Below are positions 26,723 through 34,285 of a stretch of 51,113 nt of DNA, in pieces. Positions within the stretch are counted from its first letter, which is position 1, and the number at the start of each line of letters is the position of its first letter. A model generated the notes under the pieces. The model searched no databases and was not told the DNA's origin. It saw only the letters and a list, made by a program, of their open reading frames with translations. The stretch is from Spirochaetota bacterium (GTDB taxonomy: Bacteria > Spirochaetota > UBA4802 > UBA5550): assembly GCA_016928865.1 (NCBI GenBank), contig JAFGJX010000119.1:1-51113 (forward strand), in the 5' to 3' direction. A program made the position numbers and the translations under genes.

Positions 26723-27328
26723 TTATGCGTTCACCTTTTTGACCGACGAGTCGATAATGCCGTAAAAAATAAAATTGAGGATCGAATCGAGGCGCTCATG
26801 AGGGTCGGGGGCGATCTCCTTCATTCGCTCGCTGTTCAGCATCCCCTGAAAAACATCAAAAAGGTAGAGTATCATCTCGGGCTTGAGTGATTTGCGAATC
26901 ACGCCCTCTTTCTGGCCCTGTGCTATGAAGTTGCTGACCATCTGGTACGATCCCTTTTTCAATGAATTAAAAAATATGAGGAAGTCTTCGTTAGAGCCCC
27001 ACATTTCATCGAGAAAAATATCAGCCAGTTCCTCGTGCGTCTTAATCAGGTGATTAATAATCCCTCTGGTTTTGTCAATAAAAGGGATGTTCTGTGTCAT
27101 TATTTCGTCCTGCTCTGCAAGGATCCTGTCATTGATCTGCGACAGTATCCTGATGCCCAGGTCTTCCTTGTTGCGGAAAAACTTGTAAAAGGTCATCTTG
27201 CTCACGCCGGCCTTTTCGCAGATCTCCTCGATCGTGATCCGCTTGATGCCGTGTTTGAAGAACAGCTCCTTTCCCGTTGCAAGCAGGTCCTGGTATTTTT
27301 TATTATCCTGAAATGATTCGCTGGCCAT
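26723..27328 (-). CDS. TetR/AcrR-family repressor of the transport operon
   Basis: A 201-residue regulator. The N-terminal helix-turn-helix is clear: LLATGKELFFKHGIKRITIEEI, CEKAGVSKMTFYKFFRNKEDL. A variable all-helical ligand domain follows. It is the first gene of the minus-strand operon, and its promoter contains two near-palindromic boxes that fit autorepression. The ligand might be the transported lipid or an envelope-damaging compound, but nothing in the sequence says which. Upstream of the ATG there is no clear Shine-Dalgarno. Confidence 0.93.
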   Translation of the reverse strand: MASESFQDNKKYQDLLATGKELFFKHGIKRITIEEICEKAGVSKMTFYKFFRNKEDLGIRILSQINDRILAEQDEIMTQNIPFIDKTRGIINHLIKTHEELADIFLDEMWGSNEDFLIFFNSLKKGSYQMVSNFIAQGQKEGVIRKSLKPEMILYLFDVFQGMLNSERMKEIAPDPHERLDSILNFIFYGIIDSSVKKVNA

Positions 27329-27354
27329 TTGTTATTAAATATGTATAATATACT

Positions 27355-27412
27355 ATTATCGTATAAACTTACGAATTAAGTATAAAATAACGATTATCGT
27401 ATAATTTGTCAA
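27355..27412 (-). promoter_or_regulatory. Promoter with two TetR-type operator boxes
   Basis: Minus strand: TTGACA (27412-27407), 17-base spacer, TATTTT (27389-27384). The box ATTATCGTATAAT (27393-27405), arms ATTAT/ATAAT around CGT, lies wholly in the spacer. A second copy, ATTATCGTATAA (27355-27366), lies 38 bases downstream, just past the predicted start site near 27377. Binding at the first box would block RNA polymerase, as in many TetR autoregulated promoters. Confidence 0.6.
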
Positions 27413-27433
27413 GAAAAGTATTAATTTTTTTCT

Positions 27434-27490
27434 CGGATAGTTATCGGTACACCAGCAGGGTCAGAGCAACATCAACCCGATAGTTATCGG
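27434..27490. repeat. Direct repeat of a palindromic box CCGATAGTTATCGG
   Basis: Two copies 43 bases apart: CGGATAGTTATCGG (27434-27447, one mismatch) and CCGATAGTTATCGG (27477-27490). The perfect box has six-base arms CCGATA/TATCGG around GT. A third copy, in the opposite orientation, lies at 48644-48657. The rest of 27491-27698 shows no supported gene. Confidence 0.55.
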
Positions 27491-27698
27491 TAAGAAAAAA
27501 TAATAATGGGGACATAACACGATGGCCCTTCTGGTCCGGCGATGTAAGCAATAAGTAATGTATATTAAGTTGTAAAAAAGGAGACAGTCCCAATATGTCT
27601 ATCATGCGTCAACCGAAGCGGTGACTGCAATGAGTTCCTTGAAAAAATTATTCGAGTTGACTGATTTATTGAATAAGAAAATCTTATGATCAACCAGC

Positions 27699-27726
27699 TT
27701 GACATCGATGTTAAAATTATTATATC
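27699..27726 (+). promoter_or_regulatory. Promoter of the YkgJ-like gene
   Basis: TTGACA (27699-27704), 16-base spacer, TATATC (27721-27726). Predicted start near 27733 gives a leader of about 38 bases. Confidence 0.45.
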
Positions 27727-27770
27727 TTCGTAAATTCCCTTTTGAAGAGAAATTAAGATAATAATGAAAA

Positions 27771-28514
27771 ATGAAAGAAGAAAATGAAACGACCGTAAAA
27801 CCGCTGCTTCGGATCCCGCCTGCAGCTGAAAAAATCCATGCTGACATTACCAGGATACTGCGGGAAATTCTGGATGCGAATTACCCGGATTGCGATGATG
27901 CTGGGTTCCGGCGATCATACATAAACGCGATGACGCTGTATGACGACTACCAGCGTGAAGCTGTTTCCGCTTCCGGGGACAGGCTCGCGTGCGGGGAGGG
28001 ATGCTGGATCTGCTGCTGCCATTACGCGGAGGACGTGTATTCCTTCGAGGCGGCGCTGATAGCGTCGTATGTAAAGACACTGCCGGAGGAGGAGAGTGCT
28101 CGGATCGAAGAATCGTGCGAAGAGACCGTATACCGGTTTGAGCGCCTGAAAGACATTGTGCGTGAAAAGCTGTCGCTGGATGAATATAAATCAGCCCCGG
28201 AGGAGTTGGATCCGGATGAAATCCTTTTAAACAGCTATTACCAGCTCAGGAACCGGTGTCCCTTCCTCGATCAATCAGACCGCTGTGCGATTTACCCGAT
28301 CAGGCCTCTGACATGCAGGGCGTACATTAATCTCGGGGACCCGGGCGTGTGCCCGCCTGAAATGATCAACGAGAGCGATACGGTAACATACATACTGGAT
28401 CTCGACGACGAGGCAAATGAATTGCTTGACGAACTGCACGCCCGCTATGAAAGATATCCGAAGGACACGGCGCTCTGCTCTCTTGTCCTGAAATACCTGT
28501 CGGAAAACGACTGA
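27771..28514 (+). CDS. YkgJ-family cysteine cluster protein
   Basis: A 247-residue cytoplasmic protein. Cysteines fall in the family pattern: CGEGCWICCC, then CPFLDQSDRCAIYPIRPLTCRAY and a final GVC. These resemble Fe-S or zinc cluster ligands of the YkgJ (CxxCxxxxCxxxC-type) family, proposed as putative Fe-S oxidoreductases or zinc-binding proteins with no proven reaction. The N-terminal third and the acidic C-terminal helix are specific to this protein. The ribosome site is weak (AAGAGA at a distance). The PrmA-like gene starts 46 bases further on and is probably co-transcribed. Confidence 0.82.
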   Translation: MKEENETTVKPLLRIPPAAEKIHADITRILREILDANYPDCDDAGFRRSYINAMTLYDDYQREAVSASGDRLACGEGCWICCCHYAEDVYSFEAALIASYVKTLPEEESARIEESCEETVYRFERLKDIVREKLSLDEYKSAPEELDPDEILLNSYYQLRNRCPFLDQSDRCAIYPIRPLTCRAYINLGDPGVCPPEMINESDTVTYILDLDDEANELLDELHARYERYPKDTALCSLVLKYLSEND

Positions 28515-28560
28515 TGTGCTGAATAAGGCACAGGTCTGCGGATTGTAAGATATATCCCCC

Positions 28561-29316
28561 ATGCTCGACCAGATCACCATACATATTATAAATAGCGACG
28601 AAGGGGATGATAGAATCAGCTACGATTCTCCTTCCCTGGATTACATGCGGCAGCTCTTCTCCATGGAGGATCTGGCTTCAGTTTTTCCGGCGGCGCCCTT
28701 TTTCACGGATGACCCGGAGGACCAGGGGCCTCTGGAGATTGTCGAGAAAACGGCGTTTCGCCCCGATGACGATGACGCCTGTCCACTCACCGTGACCATC
28801 GATCCGGGCTATAGCTTCGGCGATGGGCGCCACGCGACCACATGGCTCTGCGTGAAATATCTCGTGGAATATCTCGCCGATGTGCCGCGGCCGGAGCGTC
28901 CAGGAATCTCGCTCCTGGACGCCGGCACCGGCACCGGGGTCCTGGCCATAGTCGCTGCGAAGCTCGGAATCCATGATATTGACGCCTTTGACATCTACCA
29001 TCACGCTGTTCAGTGCGCGAAAAATAACTGCCTGCGCAATGACTGCGGTTATATCAGGGTCTGCGAATCTGACATTGCTGCGTTTAACCCGGGACGGACC
29101 TATGACATTGTCATGGCCAACCTCGTCTCCGATGTCATCATCGCAAACCTTGATGCCCTGATGCGGCTTGCCGCACCCGGGGGTGTGATCATCGCGAGCG
29201 GCGTGAGCTCCGGAAGAATTGAGAGCATGCAGGATTATTTCAGGAGGGCGGGGCTGGACCAGGATGACCGCGCGGTGCGGGACGGATGGTGCGGATTTCT
29301 CCTGCGCCGGGCCTGA
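28561..29316 (+). CDS. PrmA-like (ribosomal protein L11) methyltransferase
   Basis: A 251-residue SAM-dependent methyltransferase. The PrmA-specific segment DPGYSFGDGRHATTWLC (consensus DPGxAFGTGxHxTT) precedes the SAM motif I LLDAGTGTGVLAI. Motif II follows (DIDAFDIYHHAVQCAKNN), then VMANLVSDVI in place of the usual NILA substrate loop. The N-terminal L11-recognition domain is short and acidic, and the protein is about 40 residues below the typical 290, so the substrate may not be L11. Confidence 0.75.
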   Translation: MLDQITIHIINSDEGDDRISYDSPSLDYMRQLFSMEDLASVFPAAPFFTDDPEDQGPLEIVEKTAFRPDDDDACPLTVTIDPGYSFGDGRHATTWLCVKYLVEYLADVPRPERPGISLLDAGTGTGVLAIVAAKLGIHDIDAFDIYHHAVQCAKNNCLRNDCGYIRVCESDIAAFNPGRTYDIVMANLVSDVIIANLDALMRLAAPGGVIIASGVSSGRIESMQDYFRRAGLDQDDRAVRDGWCGFLLRRA

Positions 29317-29687
29317 CCAGCGATTTTCATTGTCGCAATGACGGCACCAGCTTATACATGCCCGGCAAGGGACCGGTGGTCAGGCACACCGCGCTGGCCT
29401 TGCCAAACCTGCAGGCGGCGCTCTGCTTGGTGATGTTTAATGGCATTGAAAAGAATTTATCATTAAAAAAGGGTCATATTTAACACTACATATGTGTTGC
29501 AATAGAAAATTATACAAGGGGGCCTCAGACGTGAAGCCCTTGAAAAGCTCCGCCGGGTTTTTCTGAAGGGTGTGAGACGCTCGTTTTGTAACAAATATAA
29601 TAAAATAGAAGTAGTATGAATTTTTTTTATTTGACAGAACATTTGTTTTTTAGCATTGTAACAGGACATTTCATTAGGAGGAGAAAA
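29317..29687. other. Intergenic region before the OmpA-like lipoprotein gene
   Basis: About 370 bases without a supported gene. An exact TATAAT lies near 29596 with no good -35, and TTGACA lies near 29632 with a poorly spaced -10; either could drive the lipoprotein gene. The first 130 bases contain a GGCAAGG...CCTTGCC inverted repeat. Confidence 0.4.
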
Positions 29688-30185
29688 ATGAAAAAAGCAA
29701 TTTTGCTCATTGGCGTTATTGTAACTGCTGTTTCTATCATTGCTTGCGGGGACCAGGTGAAAACGACTGATGTCGGTGATGCCGCCGGAGCCGTTGTAGC
29801 AGCTTCTAATAAGCAGCTTGCCAAATACCCCATAGGCGGGTTCGCGTACAAGAGCTCAACGGTTGAGCCTTTGAATTGGAGCAAATGGGCGAAAGTCGCG
29901 ACTCCCATCGTCAGCGAAATACTCAACAAGCTCCCCGAGGGGTACGTGATGGAATGCCGTGGGCATGCGGATTCACGGGGCCCGGAAGAGCCTGAAGGCA
30001 ACAAGCCCGGCAATCTCAAGATTTCCCGGGACAGGGCGAAAGCGGTTTTTAACGCACTTGCCGCAGAGGGCCTTAAAACCAGCAAGATAACCTACCGCGG
30101 CGTCGGTTCGTCTGAACCGCTGGCAGGATATGCCTCCACAGCTGCCCAGCAGAGAAGGGTAACGTTCGTTATAGTACCTAAATGA
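29688..30185 (+). CDS. OmpA-family peptidoglycan-associated lipoprotein
   Basis: A 165-residue protein with a lipoprotein signal peptide (MKKAILLIGVIVTAVSIIAC, Cys20). The C-terminal OmpA/MotB-like domain (about 80-165) shows MECRGHADSRG, LKISRDRAKAVFNALAAEGL, ITYRGVGSSEP and QQRRVTFVIV, the pattern that binds diaminopimelate-containing peptidoglycan. It would tether the outer membrane to the wall. The start is fixed by a strong AGGAGGAG eight bases upstream; the frame is open further upstream. It is followed by a strong terminator and appears monocistronic. Confidence 0.9.
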   Translation: MKKAILLIGVIVTAVSIIACGDQVKTTDVGDAAGAVVAASNKQLAKYPIGGFAYKSSTVEPLNWSKWAKVATPIVSEILNKLPEGYVMECRGHADSRGPEEPEGNKPGNLKISRDRAKAVFNALAAEGLKTSKITYRGVGSSEPLAGYASTAAQQRRVTFVIVPK

Positions 30186-30256
30186 CAGGATGTATACAGG
30201 GCAGCACACGGCAGGAGTTAAAACTCCGGGAAACCGTGATATGCCATGAATAAAAG

Positions 30257-30287
30257 AATAAAATGCCGGCCATGCCGGCATTTTATT
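30257..30287. terminator. Strong bidirectional terminator hairpin
   Basis: Perfect 14-base arms AATAAAATGCCGGC (30257-30270) and GCCGGCATTTTATT (30274-30287) around a three-base loop. It ends the OmpA-like transcript. Its 3' arm touches the ATG of the next gene at 30289. Confidence 0.85.
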
Positions 30288-30288
30288 T

Positions 30289-31437
30289 ATGAAAAATATT
30301 TTTTTCTGCATGATGATGAAAACAATCCATTCCATAAGTTTCTTGCTTGTTGTTTCCCTGCTTCTGTTTCCGGCGGGCGCTGCCGGTGATTCGGATTACA
30401 TCATAACCGGGCACAATACCGCGAGAAAGATAAGTATTCGCGCCAGCTCGCGAAACAGCATCAATCACGGCGTTGTCAAGGTCATGGATGCCAATCGGGA
30501 GACCTGCTGGATTTCCGATGGCTCTGCCGGCCCGCAATGGATTACCGTCGATTTCGGGTCAAAGCGACTTATTACGTCGATCGTCGTCTGTCCCGGGAAA
30601 AAGGACAATTATCCAACAATCAGCTATTTCAAGCTCCAGTTCCTGAACAGCTCGTGGTTCGATTACGCAACCGTCCAGACGAGAAGGCCGGGTGCCTTCG
30701 GCTATACAAGCAAGGGGAGGATGGAAATAGATCTGGCCGGGATGGACGCAAGTACGTTCCGTATATTCATTCCCGCAGATGCCATGATCCGCGGTTTTGC
30801 ATCGATAGCGGAAATTGAGATATACATGGGAGCTTCAAAGCTGGCGTTCTTCGATGATCGCCTCAAGGGCATCTGCCTGCCGATTCAAAACGGCTATCTT
30901 CCCGCGTCTGATTATTCATATCCAAACGCGCCAAGGGCGTACCGGGGAGGCCGCCATTCCGGCATTGATTTTTACAACTATCACACGGAAGATTCATATG
31001 ACCCGGTGCAGCTCACGGAAACAACGCCTGTATTCGCGGCGGACAAGGGGGTCGTCATTCGCGCCGATCATGACTACGAATCGATAGACATAAAAGAATG
31101 GAGGCGCCGCTCGGCCTATTATCAGACCCATCCAGCCACCTACATGCGCAACGCCTTCGGCGGTCGTGAGGTATGGATAGACCACCGCAACGGCGTCGTC
31201 ACCACCTACAACCATCTTTCGAGCATTGATCCGGAAATTAAACCGGGGCGTCGCGTATCCAGGGGGAAAAAAATCGGGACGGCGGGCAACTCGGGACTGG
31301 CCGGCGAGGCTGAAGGAAAGCTGTACGGCATTCATCTTCACTTTGAGATATGGATTGACGGTAATTATCTCGGCTACGGCATGTCGATGCAGGATGTGCG
31401 CAAGTACTATCAGTGGATAGTTTTAAACGCGAGGTGA
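30289..31437 (+). CDS. Secreted M23 peptidase with N-terminal discoidin-like domain
   Basis: An exported protein of 382 residues from the first ATG. The signal peptide core is SISFLLVVSLLLFP. A discoidin (F5/8 type C)-like domain (about 40-180) shows NHGVVKVMDANRETCWISDG and WITVDFGSKRLITSIVV. The M23 metallopeptidase domain has HSGIDFYNY for the HxxxD zinc ligands and HLHFEIW for the HxH ligand pair, so the active site looks intact. It should cut or bind peptidoglycan, guided by carbohydrate binding. The first ATG lies two bases after a terminator stem and lacks a ribosome site; ATG codons at 30310-30318 are alternative starts and would shorten the signal peptide by 7-9 residues. Confidence 0.85.
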   Translation: MKNIFFCMMMKTIHSISFLLVVSLLLFPAGAAGDSDYIITGHNTARKISIRASSRNSINHGVVKVMDANRETCWISDGSAGPQWITVDFGSKRLITSIVVCPGKKDNYPTISYFKLQFLNSSWFDYATVQTRRPGAFGYTSKGRMEIDLAGMDASTFRIFIPADAMIRGFASIAEIEIYMGASKLAFFDDRLKGICLPIQNGYLPASDYSYPNAPRAYRGGRHSGIDFYNYHTEDSYDPVQLTETTPVFAADKGVVIRADHDYESIDIKEWRRRSAYYQTHPATYMRNAFGGREVWIDHRNGVVTTYNHLSSIDPEIKPGRRVSRGKKIGTAGNSGLAGEAEGKLYGIHLHFEIWIDGNYLGYGMSMQDVRKYYQWIVLNAR

Positions 31438-31491
31438 CGCGTCCCGCGCAGGAAATGGATGACGGGAATTTTTCTCGATGATTTTTTAAAT

Positions 31492-31551
31492 GAAACAGGC
31501 GCATTCTGTAAAACATTTGTATTGACACGGCGCCTGTTTCCAGTGTAAACT
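31492..31551 (+). promoter_or_regulatory. Promoter with overlapping palindrome, likely leaderless start for the CapA-like gene
   Basis: TTGACA (31522-31527), 18-base spacer, TAAACT (31546-31551). The usual start site, seven bases on, would be 31558, which is the A of the ATG. Arms GAAACAGGCGC (31492-31502) and GCGCCTGTTTC (31530-31540) form a perfect 11-base inverted repeat covering the -35 and spacer, a plausible operator. Confidence 0.6.
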
Positions 31552-31557
31552 ATATCC

Positions 31558-32664
31558 ATGAAGAAAGGGACTTTAAAAATACTGTATCTGCTGCCGGCTC
31601 TCATTGCAATGATGTTCTTCTTCGTCTCCCGGTCTTCCGAGGATGTGCTGCAGCGGTTTTCAATCCTGTTCATCGGCGATATCCTGCTGGCGAACGAAGC
31701 GGAAGAGCATATCAATGCGTACGGAACCGACTATCCCTTTAAGAGGATCAAGGAAGACCTGCTCAAGTACGATTATGTTGTCGGGAACCTGGAAACACCG
31801 ATTACCGCAAGGGGAGTCCCGTATACAGATAAGGCTTACACCTTCCGTCTTCACCCCTCAAGCGCACGCGCCCTGAAAGACCTTAAACTCGATGCCGTTT
31901 TTCTGTCAAACAACCACCTGATGGATTACGGGCGCGTGGGAATGGAAGACACTATTGTCTATCTGGACAACAATAACATCAGTCACGCCGGCGGGGGAAA
32001 AAATATATCTGACGCAAGACGGCCTATTCTGATTAAGCACGACAACATTTCGATATGTATACTCTCCTACTGCGATCGTCCGCCGTCAGATTTTTACGCT
32101 TCCGATGAAAAGCCGGGCATCGCCCCGCTTGATCTTGACAAGATTAAAGATGATATCGCGATCTGGAAAAATCCTAAAACCATCGTGATACTTTCGCTTC
32201 ACTGGGGTATAGAGCATACGCACGAACCTCAGTATTATCAGAAAAAGATGGCCCGCGAGATAATCGATGCCGGGGCCGATGCGATCATCGGCCACCACCC
32301 GCACTGGCCCCAGGGCATTGAGATCTATTGCAGCAAGCCGGTCGTGTACTCGCTGGGCAATTTTGTGAACGGGTTTACCAATGCGATTGAACGCGACAAT
32401 ATGGCGGTTGTGATGTATTATGCGAACAGCGCCCTTGAGAGGATAAAAATCATTCCGGTTGCCGGGAAGAACAGCGTGATAAAATATCAGCCATACATCC
32501 TGACCGGCCCCGGCGCCTCCGCCCTTCTCAATCTGGTCCGCGTCCTGTCAGGAAAGCTGAATACTGATATCGATATTACTCCCGCCTATGGACTGATTGA
32601 CCTCGGCCAGCAAGATGCTCAAATCGGAAAGAGAGAGGAGCAACCGTCGCGGAAGCCTCTGTAG
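31558..32664 (+). CDS. CapA-family metallophosphatase-fold protein
   Basis: A 368-residue protein with an N-terminal hydrophobic segment (about 7-24) that anchors or exports it. The PGA_cap/CapA-type calcineurin-like fold is shown by ILFIGDILLA (metal-binding D), VVGNLETP, FLSNNHLMDYG, LSLHWGIEH and IIGHHPHWPQG, in family order. These proteins act in polyglutamate capsule synthesis or, more broadly, as envelope phosphoesterases. No capB or capC neighbours exist here, so a capsule role is not supported. There is no ribosome site and the promoter suggests a leaderless mRNA. Confidence 0.88.
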   Translation: MKKGTLKILYLLPALIAMMFFFVSRSSEDVLQRFSILFIGDILLANEAEEHINAYGTDYPFKRIKEDLLKYDYVVGNLETPITARGVPYTDKAYTFRLHPSSARALKDLKLDAVFLSNNHLMDYGRVGMEDTIVYLDNNNISHAGGGKNISDARRPILIKHDNISICILSYCDRPPSDFYASDEKPGIAPLDLDKIKDDIAIWKNPKTIVILSLHWGIEHTHEPQYYQKKMAREIIDAGADAIIGHHPHWPQGIEIYCSKPVVYSLGNFVNGFTNAIERDNMAVVMYYANSALERIKIIPVAGKNSVIKYQPYILTGPGASALLNLVRVLSGKLNTDIDITPAYGLIDLGQQDAQIGKREEQPSRKPL

Positions 32665-32758
32665 TGCATCCCGTTGCGTGTTCTTCCCTTCTATCATGCT
32701 GAAACTGACTGCCGGTTGAACCGCGGAGACAGGGGAGGGACGATAATCCAGAGCGGTT

Positions 32759-34285
32759 TCAATACCGAAGCGACATCCCCACCCGGTACAACGGCTCGCC
32801 GGATACGGAAGGTTCGATATTCAATGAAAGTGAAGCCTGGCTGATCGCCCCCTCCTGCTCGAGATTGAAAAAGAAAAATGAGGGCTTGCAGAAATAGGCG
32901 GTCACGAGCTCGATGAATTTCACCGCGCCGAGGGTTATGCCGCCCCACATAACTTTTTTATGATCGTCTTTGGTGTACACGCAGAATCCGGCCAGAAACA
33001 TCTCCGAGAGGTAAAAACTCCATCCGGGAAGCCGGTGACCCTTGTAGAACAGCCCGCCTCCGGGGATCAGGGTGGAGAGCACAAGCGCCGCCTCGTTCCG
33101 GTTCATGAAGAAGGGCGGCAGCACATTGTTCGCGGTGAACTGGTGCGCGAGCTGGTCAAGGTACGCCACGGAGGCGGTGACCGGGAGCGTTGACCAGAGG
33201 AATATCTGCAGGTTGTTCATGTCTCTGGTCTTGTCCCTGTCCATAACGCCCGGAAAGAAATTAATCTTGAAGCCGGTCATGTACTCGGGAAGGAGAAAGT
33301 GAGTAACGATGAGCAGCGAAGAGAATACGATTCCCGGGATGCTCGGCGTGGTTTGCCTGAAGCCCAGATACGATGTGGACAGGAACGAGCCATAGCCGGG
33401 GATGCAGGCATTGGCCCCCGGATTTATCAGACAGATCCCCTGGGCGAATTTCTTCTCGTGGTCGGTGCCCTGCGCGCCGCTGCTCGATATCCCGTACTTG
33501 TAGTTTGTATTGTAGTCGATCCTTTCGCGTATCTCACGCACGATTCCCTTTACGGATGGATACGATCGTATGACGATGCGGCCCCCGGGGGCAGCTGTGA
33601 TGGGGAGCGAGGCGAGCGACTGAAACCTGCCGCACGTATGGATAATCACCGGATCCCCGCGGTCCGTGCGGTATCTGCCGGGCGAAAGACCCTGCCACTG
33701 TCCCGCGCCGAGCAGAAACAGATCGTCCTTCTTATCAATGACGGCCGCCTGGATGGGCAGGTCCCCGTGGAGCAGGGCGATCTCGCGCATGATTTTAAGC
33801 GGCACGTTCATCAGAACCATGCTCCTGACCGAGATGGCGCGCTTCATGTTCTTGAACCGGTCAGACACCGGATTGATGACAATGGTGCCGACCGTGTAGT
33901 TGCCTACCGGGAGAACCGAGACAACGGCGTAGAGGTCAGCCCCGAGCTTTTCAGCGGTGCTCCGCAGGGCGTCTTCGCCGGCGCTTTCTGGAATGTCCTC
34001 CAGCGCCTTCTGGACCCGCTCCTCGGAAACCGGCATGAACCTGCCGAGCCTGCTGAAGGTGTCCATGACATCACGGCGCATTTTCAGCGAAAGTGCGTTG
34101 TACTGGATGCTTGTGTGACCAAAGGAGAAGACCGCGATGGAATCGACCTCTGTTTCCGTGGCTGCGCCGGCCCGGACCGAGGGAAGGAGGAGCGTGATCA
34201 GCATGATCACTCCTGCTATCTTGCCGATGCGGCGTTGCACCGGCTGCTCGTATGTCACCCGTGCTCGTCTCACTGACATCACCAT
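32759..34285 (-). CDS. Large envelope protein of unknown function (downstream paralogue)
   Basis: A 508-residue protein. A signal-like segment (about 24-41) precedes an extracytoplasmic domain of the TolB-N/CsgG-like style (IAVFSFG... then MDTFSRLGRFMPVSEERVQKAL and EKLGADLYAVVSV). The C-terminal half has several hydrophobic segments, including LSTLIPGGGLFYKGHRLPGW, which parallels GGAGHFYRGRRFWG in the upstream gene. The two genes share order and spacing, so I regard them as distant paralogues. It overlaps the upstream stop by seven bases; a second ATG at 34279 (TGATG overlap) is an alternative start. Confidence 0.6.
   Translation of the reverse strand: MVMSVRRARVTYEQPVQRRIGKIAGVIMLITLLLPSVRAGAATETEVDSIAVFSFGHTSIQYNALSLKMRRDVMDTFSRLGRFMPVSEERVQKALEDIPESAGEDALRSTAEKLGADLYAVVSVLPVGNYTVGTIVINPVSDRFKNMKRAISVRSMVLMNVPLKIMREIALLHGDLPIQAAVIDKKDDLFLLGAGQWQGLSPGRYRTDRGDPVIIHTCGRFQSLASLPITAAPGGRIVIRSYPSVKGIVREIRERIDYNTNYKYGISSSGAQGTDHEKKFAQGICLINPGANACIPGYGSFLSTSYLGFRQTTPSIPGIVFSSLLIVTHFLLPEYMTGFKINFFPGVMDRDKTRDMNNLQIFLWSTLPVTASVAYLDQLAHQFTANNVLPPFFMNRNEAALVLSTLIPGGGLFYKGHRLPGWSFYLSEMFLAGFCVYTKDDHKKVMWGGITLGAVKFIELVTAYFCKPSFFFFNLEQEGAISQASLSLNIEPSVSGEPLYRVGMSLRY

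Noticed and set aside
27434..27490. Possible CRISPR array
   Set aside because: Only two short repeats with one mismatch, no further units, no cas genes.
27491..27620. GGGGACA / GGAGACAGTCCC motifs as a mobile-element end
   Set aside because: Short and imperfect, with no transposase or matching partner in the window.
33299..34276. 325-codon open frame on the plus strand
   Set aside because: Antisense to the envelope protein gene at 32759-34285, which has a signal peptide and membrane segments.
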